Positions 55,210 to 64,000 of a stretch of DNA of 64,000 nucleotides are shown piece after piece. Both the position numbers and the translations under genes were made by a program. A model generated the notes under the pieces. That model saw only the letters and a list, made by a program, of their open reading frames with translations, was not told the DNA's origin and did not search any database. Source of the DNA: Myrica gale (Eukaryota > Streptophyta > Magnoliopsida > Fagales > Myricaceae). The stretch lies in the NCBI GenBank assembly GCA_963930655.1, contig OZ005604.1, positions 13,402,001-13,466,000 of the forward strand. The letters run 5' to 3'. Position 1 is the first letter of the stretch. Every line of letters begins with the position of its first letter.

Positions 55210-55442
55210 AACAACCTCGACCTCTCCAACACCAACGTCGCTGGCCCTTTCCCTTCCCAACTCTGCCGCCTCCCCAACCTCACCTTCATTTCGTTCTTCC
55301 AACTATATCAACTCCACCCTCCCTTCCGATATCTCATATTGTATAAATCTCGAACACCTCGACCTCCCCCAGAACCTCCTCACCGGTACGCTGCCTCACA
55401 CCCTAGCCGACCTCCCCAACCTCTGTTACCTGGACTTGACCG
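55210..55442 (+). pseudogene. HAESA-like LRR receptor kinase fragment
   Basis: Leucine-rich repeats in two frames: NNLDLSNTNVAGPFPSQLCR and LPNLTFISFF (55210-55299), then after a frameshift YINSTLPSDISYCINLEHLD and NLLTGTLPHTLADLPNLCYL (55293-55436), ending at LDLTG. These match the N-terminal LRRs of HAESA/HSL-type receptor kinases (peptide receptors in abscission and development). The signal peptide before it and the rest of the ectodomain and kinase after it are missing. The right break is the copia-2 LTR, which follows directly after ttgaccgg. Confidence 0.8.
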
Positions 55443-55446
55443 GTAG

Positions 55447-56170
55447 GCATATTTATGGAAAGTTATCTCATGTAATGGGTATTTCCACGAACACAAGTTT
55501 AGGATATTTAAATAATCGAATAATGCAAAAATAATTGAAACCAAATGTAATACAAGGGTTGTTTCAAGCATAACGACGCAAACTAAGAAGATTTATCAGT
55601 GGAAGTGATAGTTTATATGCGAAATTAAACTATAAACAAACAACATGTTTTCAACAAAACATCCACCAACATTATGATTACAATTTCGGATTCGATTCCA
55701 TACCTTAGAGAGGAATATAGGAATCTACAAACCTTAAGCCGCTTTACGATCCAATCCAAAGCTCCAGCAATTCAGAACAACAACTCAGATGTGTTGCCTC
55801 CTAAGGGATTTATGTCACTCTCTCCTTAACGGGATTTCTCTAATAGGTTCTGATGGCTAACCCCTTGAATATAACAATTATATTTATAGGCCTTGGAAAA
55901 ACCCTAGAAGGAGCATGAGACATAGGATCCTTAGGGATCTCAAATTCCAGCCGTAGGATAACACTGAAGAATTCTTCTTCTAATACAATTAGGGCTTCTA
56001 CTAATTACAATCAAGTCCATCAACATATTGTAATTGATCCCTGGAATTTTGAGATTATTGCAAATATGCCCCTTTTACATACAATTAATTTCTTCCATCA
56101 TACTATATTCCATATGAGATATTAGGACCGGATTAATCAATTTGGTTATCAAGGGCATATAATTCTAACA
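55447..56170 (-). repeat. copia-2 3' LTR (~720 bp)
   Basis: On the minus strand it starts TGTTAGAATTATATGCCC at 56170 after a polypurine tract. It has a TATA box (CCTATAAATA, minus, 55881-55890). The distal end, near the receptor-kinase fragment, is not exactly fixed. Its first 240 bp resemble 11450-11728 inside the copia-1 LTR. Confidence 0.7.
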
Positions 56171-56185
56171 ATCTCTCACTTGCCC
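56171..56185 (-). other. copia-2 polypurine tract
   Basis: The minus strand GGGCAAGTGAGAGAT lies immediately before the LTR start; compare CAAGTGGGAGAT in copia-1. Confidence 0.75.
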
Positions 56186-56945
56186 TCAGAACCAAATATC
56201 ACCGTCATGTCTCTATCTCATGTAAACTTGATTTCTTGGTTCATAACTCAGTTGGACCACAAAACAATTTTAAAATATATATATCTTATACTTTTATGTA
56301 TTCATAAAATAGTTTTGTAAAACACTCTGGCCGAATTCTTTTGGTCCAACTCTTTCATGAACACTAACTGAATATACTGTCTTTCCAAAAGACTGGTGGA
56401 TTCCTTGTTGAGCATTCATACCACTCAATCATCACGCACACAACCTAACATGTCCAGATATAGTCCTGAATGAACATCACCAGTTGACAATATCAAAGTT
56501 GTGTACACAATTCATGAATAAATACAAACCTCTCAGGTCTAAGGACAATACCGAATTGTGATAGAACAACCTTTAACCTGACAGTGATCATTTCCAAAAG
56601 GTGTTCTTAATCGGATCCTGTTCAGTGTATGTACTTGTTACATGAAAGCCACTCGTTTTCTTAAGGTCATACATCAATGATGGAATCAATCATTCTCCGC
56701 ACAACAAGTGTAGACTTTATGTTACAAAAGTCTAGAACACTTTCAGGCTTACAAGGAACTGAAAAATCATTATTCCCTGCCTTTGATTCATTAATCTCTA
56801 GCATGATTTTTCTATAATGTTACTTGAACAAATTTACATACATAACATCTCATGTTACGTATAAACCCATAACAACAATAATATATGTGAGAAACAAATA
56901 AACTTTTATTATCATATAATAAAGAAATAAAACGTCAAACTCAAT
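56186..56945 (-). other. copia-2 3' untranslated region
   Basis: About 760 bp between the RNase H stop and the polypurine tract. Non-coding. It is related to the part of the copia-1 LTR at 4550-5140 / 11882-12480 (shared phrases: agactggtggattcc, ctctcaggtctaaggacaa, cattaatc). In copia-1 the polypurine tract instead lies right behind RNase H. Confidence 0.7.
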
Positions 56946-58280
56946 CATACATATATCTCAAACCCATATCCTTAATATGTTTCTCAAACACTTTCTAAGA
57001 TAAAGGTTTTGTAAATGGATCAGCTAAATTATTAGCTGATGCAACCTTCACCATTTTGATATCACCTCTGGATATGATATCACGTATTAGGTGAAAAGCT
57101 TTGTCCTTTGATGAGACCTTGGTTCCACTGCCTGTGCAATTGCACTATTGTTATCGCAGTATAAAGGAATAGGTGCCTTAATCGAAGGGACAACTTCGAG
57201 TTCTTGAAGGAACTTGCAAATCCATACAGCTTCCTTTGCAGCTTCACTTGCAGCAACATATTCTGCCTCAGTTGTAGAATCAGCAGTAGTACTTTGCTTG
57301 AAACTTCTCCAACTAAATGCTCCTTTGCCAAGAAGGAACACAAATCCGGACGTTGATCTTCTATCATCAATATCTGATTGGAAATCTGAATCTGTATATC
57401 CCTAGACAGTCAGATCCTTACTGTCATACACTAAGAAATAGTGTTTTGTATTTCTCAAATACCTGAGGATATGTTTCACTGCTGACCAATATTCTGGACC
57501 TGAATTGGATTGATATCTACTCACAACGCTAACTGCGTGACTGATATCAGGCCTAGTGCAAAGCATAGCATACATGAGACTCCCTACAGCCGAAGCATAA
57601 TGGCAGTTACTCATCTTCTCTCTTTCTTCAGGTGTTTTTGGACACATTTGCTTAGAGAGATGAATTTCATGTCTAAAGGATAGAAACCCTTTCTTGAAAT
57701 TTACCATGTTAAATCTAGCCAATATCCTGTCAATATAATTGACCTGTGAAAGACCCAATAATCTTTTCTTTCGGTCTCTAAACACTTTGATCCCGAGTAT
57801 GTAGGATGCTTCCCCAAGGTCCTTCATTGAAAATTGGTTAGACAACCACATTTTCACAGATGACAAAGCCCCTACATCATTATCAATGAGTAGTATGTCA
57901 TCTACATAAAGAACCAAAAAAGTAATAGCACTCCCACTAACCTTTTTGTAGACACAAGGTTCATCCATGTTTTGTGAGAAACCAAACATTTTGATTGACT
58001 CGTCAAAACGGATGTTCCGACAACGTGATGCTTGTTTTAGGCCATAAATGGATTTCTCCAATTTGCATACTTTCGATTCATTTTCCCGAGATATGAAACT
58101 TTTTTGTTGGTCCATATAAATTTCTTCATGGATATACCCATTCAAAAATGCGGTTTTCACATCCATCTGTCATATCTCATAATCATAGTATGCCGCAATT
58201 GTTAATAGAATCCTTATGGACTTTAGCATGGCTACAGGTGAAAAGGTTTCCTCATAATCAATACCAGCCTTTTGAGTATA
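56946..58280 (-). pseudogene. copia-2 reverse transcriptase and RNase H
   Basis: The RT frame at 57402-58166 is open: MDVKTAFLNGYIHEEIYMDQ, then [10 protein letters not shown], then LVLYVDDILLI (near 57890-57915) and DLGEASYILGIKVF. Just before it EI-stop-QMDVK shows a Trp codon changed to a stop (near 58168). RNase H follows: FSWRSFKQSTTADSTTEAEY and a CDNNSAIAQ box (57120-57320), then an ADPF..-type tail to a stop near 56946. Frame breaks occur at 57402 and 57085. The YVDDI active site is intact. Confidence 0.9.
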
Positions 58281-59344
58281 CCCTTTTACCACCACCCTAG
58301 CTTTAAAGGTCTTACCTTTCCTGTTGGTCCAAGTTTCCTTTTGTAGACCCATTTGCAACCTATAGGCTTAATACCTTCTGGTTTGTCTACCAAGGTCCAT
58401 ACCTTGTTGGAATACATGGAATCCATCTCTGATTCCATGGCCACATGCCAATGTTTAGCATCTTTGTCAACAACAGCCTCTGTATAACCACAAGGATCAA
58501 TCTCCAGTCCCTCAGATTCCATTTGGTAAATCTCATTTAACAAATTGAATTTCACTGGAGGTCTTATAATCCTTTTACTACGACGAGGCTCCTGTGTCTC
58601 AACAGGTTCACTTTGATCAGTGGGAGCAACCATTTGATCCTCATTGTTCTCATTCTGCACAGTCATTGTACTATCTCTTTGCTCATCAAGAGCAACTCTA
58701 CTCTCGGTTTCATTCAAACTATAATCCTCTTCAAGAAAAGTAGCATTTCTGCTAACAAACACTTTGTTTTCATTAGGATTGTAAAAGTAGAAACCAGTAG
58801 TCATTTTGGGATAGCCTACAAATAGGCATCTATCAGTCCTTGATCCCAGTTTATCCACATTAAACCTTTTAACATGAGCTGGACAACCCCATATCTTAAA
58901 ATGATTAAGACTTGGCTTCTTGCCAGTCCATAACTCATATGGGGTATTAGGAACTGATTTTGTAGGGATCATGTTTAACAAGTAAACAACGGTCTCTAAA
59001 GCATGTCCCCAAAATGATATGGGCAACTTAGATATGCTCATCATGGAACGAACCATATCCAATAGGGTTCTATTCCTTCTCTCTACAACACCATTATGTT
59101 GTGGTGTGCCTGGTGGTGTGAGTTGAGATATGATTCCATTATCTTTAAGAAAAACTTTAAAATCATCTTAGAGGTATTCGCCTCCCCGATCGGAGCGAAT
59201 CATTTTAATGGACTTTCCAATCTGTTTCTCAACTTCATTGTGGAATTCCTTGAACTTTTCAAAAGATTCTGATTTATGCTTCATCAGGTATAGATAACCA
59301 TATCTGGAATAATCATCAATGAAAATAATGAAATAAGAGAAACC
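58281..59344 (-). pseudogene. copia-2 integrase
   Basis: The minus strand shows the integrase core (IDDYSRYGYLYL near 59290-59325; IRSDRGGEYL followed by a stop near 59170-59205; [14 protein letters not shown] near 59050-59090), then the open stretch 58286-59062 with [10 protein letters not shown] and [15 protein letters not shown] and a linker to RT ending in [11 protein letters not shown]. All three DDE residues can be seen, but a stop after GGEYL and a frameshift near 58320 inactivate it. Confidence 0.9.
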
Positions 59345-60893
59345 TCATCTTGCCATGTGGTTGAAGGAACCACAAACATCAGTATGTATTAATCCTAATA
59401 CTTCTGTGGCTCTTATTCCTTTTCCTGTAAAAGGACTTTTGGTCATCTTTCCTTGCAAGCAGAGCTCACATATTCGATATGGCTCAATTTTCAGAAATTG
59501 CAATGGCCCATCCCTTACTAATCTATTGATCCTGTCAATACTGGCATGACCAAGTCTTAGATGACATAAGTCGGTTGGATTAACATCCCTCTTCCTCTTA
59601 AGGGATAACACACTGAAATCATCATTCTCAACATTATTCAAAAAATTATCAACATTTAAAAGATAAAGACCATCATAAATAATTCCAGAAACAACAAATT
59701 TATTTTGAAACTTTATAACAAGTTTTGAATTGAAAAGAAACGAATATCCAGATAAAACAAGTTTCGAAACAGAAATCAAATTTCTACGTACTTCTGGAAC
59801 ATAAAGACAGTCTTCTAGAATCAAAATTCTATTATTCGATAATTCTAAACTAAACACTCCGATGGCGGTCGCTGCAACAGTTGCACCCGTCCCCATCTTA
59901 AGAATCAGCTCCCCTTCATGGAGCTTTCTGGTCTCCTTGAACCCCTGCAACATATTGTAGATGTGAGATTTAGAACCAGAATCCACACACCATGAATTAA
60001 ATGGACCATCCATTAAATTCAATTCAATTACAAGCATATTAGACACACCTTTAGAAGGTTTGCCCTTTTTAAGAGAAGCTAAGTAAACTCGGCAATTTCT
60101 CTTCCAGTGACCGGGCTTGCCGCAATGGAAACAATTTCCTTTGCCTTTGTTCTTGTCACCTCCTTTGTTTCCTTGTCCACCTTGAACATTCTTTGCTGCC
60201 TGTAACCCCTTATTATTTTTCTTAAATTTATTAAACTTGGGTTTCAGTTTCACATATGCATTATTTTTCTCTATGACCATCGCAGTAAGTTTGTCCTTCT
60301 TGATGAGATCTTGAGCTGACTGCAACATATTGAGCAGCTCTGACAATGTCACACTCATCTTGTTCATATTGTAATTAAGGACAAACTGATTGAAAGAATC
60401 AGGCAGAGATGAAAGAATGACATCAACTTTTGTGTCACTATCCATCTCAGCTCCCAAAAAATCCAGTTCGTTGATGAAAGAAATCATCTTCAAGACATGA
60501 TCCCGAACTGGGCTTCCTTTCACCATTTTTGGTGGACATCAGATTCTTCATAGCAGTCTGCCTAGCAGATCTGCTCTGCTCTCCGAACATTTCTTGGAGA
60601 TGCAACATAGTGTCTGCAGCTGTAGCTATGCCCTCACAATCTTTCTGCAAAACATTTGAGATTGAAGCCATAATATAACACTTTGCCATATTATCATCAT
60701 CATGCCACTTGTTAAAGACTTTCTTTTCTTCCTCAGTGACATCGTCCAGGGCAAGCTCAGGTGTCTCAGATGTCAGAACATAACTGATCTTGTCGGCTGA
60801 GAGAACAATCATAAGATTTCTCTTCCAATCAACATAATTTGGTCCTGTCAACTGATTGTCATCCAGAATCCTAGCCAAAGGATTAAAAGTCAT
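59345..60893 (-). pseudogene. copia-2 gag and protease
   Basis: Starts at the ATG at 60893 (MTFNPLARILDDNQLTGPNY). WKRNLMIVLSADKI and the following gag block are in frame to about 60530, where a frameshift at MVKG/NGERK moves to the second frame (59345-60526). That frame has the zinc knuckle CFHCGKPGHWKRNC (60100-60140), the protease box WCVDSGSKSH (near 59970-60000) and the integrase zinc finger ending CELCLQGKMTKSPF. It is the same family as copia-1 by gag and zinc-knuckle sequence. Apart from the single frameshift the gag is nearly complete. Confidence 0.92.
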
Positions 60894-61470
60894 TTTGAAT
60901 CTCCAAAATCATTCACATATATAATTCCATTAGATTCAAGTTTTTGAATAACTAATGGTACCACCCATCCGAACAATAAACAGATATATCACATATATCA
61001 CAATAATGAAAAATATAACATTTATATTTATAACATTCTAAATGGGTATCGAGAACCTCAACCTTACATGCAACAACAAATCCATTTTGGTACTCATTGT
61101 ACACATCTTGTAAAGGCGAATAGCTACTATTCATCAAAATTTACATCATATGCAAAATATTTTAAAATATTTGTGATTCTCGATTTTCTTTTGACCTACC
61201 TAAATAAACACATCTTGTACTATTTTAGCACTTGCGTTTATTTGGTTTGTGCATTCCATTATCTAAGTGTGTTCCAAAAACTTGTGAGGTATGTCACTAT
61301 TTTAGTAGACACTCCCACTAAGATGTAGACACTTATCTTCCCAATAGATAAACAAGCAAATTTTATAAAATTAAAATCGGTTTTATCCATTTTGGCTTCA
61401 ACCAATTTTAATCAAGTAAAAACTCCTATTTACTGATAATAGAGACCATAGGAAAAATTACTATAATTAA
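60894..61470 (-). other. copia-2 leader, truncated
   Basis: AT-rich sequence upstream of gag, similar to 9650-10200 of copia-1 (phrases gggtatc with gaac, atttgtgattctcg, tattttag). No GC-rich block, primer-binding site or 5' LTR follows; at about 61470 another copia element starts. The 5' end of copia-2 is therefore lost. Confidence 0.6.
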
Positions 61471-62345
61471 TCCTATTTAGCACCCAAAATTGGAAGACAA
61501 ATTTCCAACTTATTGTTTTTTAAAAACACAGATGATGAGGAGTAAAATAAACCTTGACCAAGACAAGACTTAAGATATCTTAGTACTCGATGAGCAGCAG
61601 CAAGATGAGGAGTTATCGACTTGTCCATGAACTCAGTAAGAAGATGTGCAGAATGAGGTAAATCTGGTCTTGTGAAAGTCAAGTACAAAATCTTTCCACC
61701 AATCGACGATAAAGTGAAGGCTTAGGTAACAAATCACCATCATGAGCAGATAACTTTTGGTACTGTTCAAGTGGCATTTTAGCAACCTTGCAACCAAGAT
61801 ACCCTGTGTCTTCAAGCAAATCCAAAACACATTTCCTTTGACAAATAGAAATTCCTTTATAAGACCGAGCAATTTCTGTGCTAAGGAAAAACTTTGGAGT
61901 TCAGAGGTCTTTAATCTTAAGCTGATCATGCAACAACCTTGAATAACATAAACTGAAGACATATCGATGCTAGTAATAAGGATGTCGTCCATATATACAA
62001 GAAGAACTATGAACGGACAATTCCTGACTTTAATAAAGAGTGAATAATTAGATTTGCATTGCTCAAAACCATTAGAGATAAGAACTAAAGACAACTTGGA
62101 GAACCATCATCGAGAGGCTTGTTTCAAGCCATGAAGAGATTTTTGAAGCTTCCATATAAGCTTCCTCATGTAAATCACCATGAAAGAAAGCATTGTTGAT
62201 GTCAAGTTGGTACAAAACCAATTGTTAACAGCAACCAATGGAAGAAGTACTCGTACAGAAGGAAGTTTAGCCACTGGTAAGAATGTATCAAAGAAATCAA
62301 GACCTTCAATTTTGGGTGTATCCCTTTGCAACAAGCCGAGCTTTA

Positions 62346-63460
62346 AAATTTTTTATACTATCATCTAGCCTTGTATTTAATTCAAAATACCCACTTACAG
62401 CTGATAGTTGTCATACTAGTAGGTAGATCAACTAAAGTCCATATGTGTGTATCCTCAAGTGCCTTAAGTTCAGCTTGTATAGCCCCACACCCCTGTGAGT
62501 TTTGTGTAGCTTGGTGAAATGTCTTAGGTTCTGTTTGAGTAGTAATGGATAAGAGAAAGTACCGACGTTTATGTGAAAAGCGATGGTAGGACAAATGAGA
62601 AAGAGGGTAAGGAGCACCTGCCATAACATGATCTGGGATAACAAAAGAAGGATAGACTTTTTTATACTCCCATCAGCCTTGTATTTAATTTAAGGGTTAA
62701 ATACACTTTGCACCCCCTTATTTTTGAAGGTGTTAACACATTGTACCTCAATATTTTTTTCAGACATTGAGTCAATTATGTTATTTCTCCCAACGATTGG
62801 TACCCCGGAATGAAATTTGGCGTCAAATTAAACGGTAATGATTTACACATGTCTCTCACATTATCTCAGTCTCCATTAGATTATCATATTGCCCTTAAAT
62901 TTCAAACAAGTCACGAGTTAATAAGCTTTGAAATCCAATAAGCGAACATCGTGACTTGTTTGAAGCTCATTTAATCGGGATTTGTTTAAGATTCAAAGGC
63001 AATACGGTAATCTGATAGAGACTAAGGTCACGTGTAAACGATTACTATCTAATTTTATGCCAAATTTCACTTGGGGTGTAAATCGTTCGAGAGATAACAT
63101 AATGGGCTAAATGTTTTAAGAATAAAATATTGGGGTGCAATGTGTCAACACCCCTAAACATAAAAGATGTAAAGTGAATTTAATCCTAAATTTAATATAC
63201 CTACTTTACTGTTGATAGTTGTCTTACCAGCAGGTAGATTAACTAAAGTCCATATGCGTGTATCCTCAAGTGCCTTTAGTTCAGCTTGTATAGCTTCACA
63301 CCCCTGTGGGTTTTGTGAAGCTTGATGAAATTTCTTAGGTTCTGTTTGATTAGTAATTGATAAGATAAAGTGTCAATGTTTATGTGAAAAGTGACGGAAG
63401 GAAAAATAATGAGAAAGAGGATAAGGAGCACATGCCTCAACATGACCTAGAATAATGAAA
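62346..63460 (-). repeat. Tandem duplication in copia-5, unit ~310 bp
   Basis: 62395-62655 and 63200-63455 are near-copies (shared phrases: aactaaagtccatatg, gtatcctcaagtgcctt, tagcttcacaccc/tagccccacaccc, ggttctgtttga). The lead-in agccttgtatttaatt occurs before both (62371 and 62676). The second unit was later split from its lead-in by the MITE at 62694. Confidence 0.8.
62694..63186. mobile_element. MITE (493 bp) with imperfect 9-bp target duplication in copia-5
   Basis: Ends GGGTTAAATACACTTTGCAC and, reverse-complemented from the right, GGATTAAATTCACTTTACAT. The flanks ttaatttaa (62685-62693) and taaatttaa (63187-63195) match at 8 of 9. The arms pair around a centre near 62940 (acaagtcacgag / cgtgacttgt). 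9-bp duplications point to the Mutator superfamily. Confidence 0.8.
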
Positions 63461-64000
63461 AAATGATGGACTAAAGATGAAGAAACTAGATTGCAATGAT
63501 AGTCCTTGAGATAGGATGATGGTTGTCGAGATTGAGTAGATCATCTTGGAGTAAAATCAATAGAGGCTAGAATATCTGGAATGATTGGAGTGTTGGAAGA
63601 AATAGAAGCAGGATCAGAAGGTAGTGGAATAGCACTGGCAGAGTAGAAGGAGAAATTTTTGAAGAACTTGCTCGAGGATCAGATGAAGAAAGACTTTGAA
63701 ATGAAAAAATCCTTTCATAGAAAATGACATCTCGGGAAATAAATATTTAATGAGATGTGAGATCATACAATTTGTATCATTTCACACCAATAGGATAGCC
63801 AATGAAAGTACATTGGCGTGCTAGTGAATTGAATTTGTGTCTATTGCGCTTCAGTTTACAGCATAGCATAAACATCCGAAAATTTTCAAAATGGAGTAAT
63901 ATGGAAAAGTATGAATATGTTCATATGGAGACTTGTTATGTAAAAGAGGTGAAGGAATGAGGTTAATTATGTAAACCGCGGTAAAAACACATTCTTCCTA

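Larger units (their letters stand above)
61471..64000 (-). pseudogene. copia-5: decayed Ty1/copia pol, runs off the right edge
   Basis: Minus-strand pol of a third copia type. RNase H end at 61473-61688 (RPDLPHSAHLLTEFMDKS, AHRVLRYLKSCLGQGLFYS). RT at 61690-62640 (IVLLVYMDDILIT near 61975-62005; LHGLKQASR near 62107-62135; FFDTFLPVAKLPSVRVLLPL; HIWTLVDLPTSM near 62430-62465). The integrase end lies at 63700-63990 (NGTNCMIS-type sequence, EMSF). Many stops and frameshifts. It contains a MITE (62694-63186) and a tandem duplication of the integrase-RT linker. The 5' part is outside the window. Confidence 0.85.

Overview
This window looks like nuclear DNA from a flowering plant, most likely a eudicot. 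It is AT-rich, its genes have introns, and most of it is old, nested transposable elements. Only two host genes look intact: a Ubc13-type ubiquitin-conjugating enzyme E2 (43629-49147, + strand, 8 exons, 153 aa) and an unrecognised 3-exon gene (52464-53876, - strand, 200 aa). The species cannot be named from the sequence alone.

Left part (1-15 kb): an L1-like LINE (LINE-A, - strand) has been cut up by later insertions. A Ty1/copia element on the + strand (copia-0) enters from the left edge and its 3' LTR ends near 3919. A second copia element on the - strand (copia-1, 4316-12537) sits in the LINE reverse transcriptase with a 5-bp target duplication (ggacc/agacc). copia-1 is itself interrupted by a solo LTR (5346-6608). 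A 678-bp Mutator-like MITE (13466-14143, 9-bp duplication) sits in the LINE between its endonuclease and reverse transcriptase.

Middle (15-31 kb): a second LINE (LINE-B, 16.0-19.9 kb), a copia fragment with a 3' LTR (copia-3), a broken HIPP metal-binding protein gene, a hAT MITE, an orphan Gag-like reading frame (24437-25567), a copia 5' LTR plus gag (copia-4), and LTR pieces of the family that gave the solo LTR, one with a 99-bp tandem repeat.

31-43 kb: an array of decayed F-box genes, one split by a Ty3/gypsy element and one partly inverted, then gypsy remnants, a hAT transposase tail, and a 3.4-kb Mutator-like element with ~190-bp terminal inverted repeats, a perfect 9-bp target duplication and two cargo genes (GRF zinc finger; PB1-like domain).

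43-55 kb is the host-gene island: the E2 gene, a 2-oxoglutarate dioxygenase fragment, an AUX1/LAX fragment inside an inverted repeat, and the 200-aa gene. 55-64 kb returns to transposons: a HAESA-like receptor kinase fragment truncated by copia-2 (related to copia-1), then copia-5 running off the right edge with a MITE and a local tandem duplication inside it.

I found no wholly new system. The items most worth checking are the cargo-carrying Mutator-like element, the odd LTR structure of copia-1, the orphan Gag frame, the F-box array and the unrecognised 200-aa gene.
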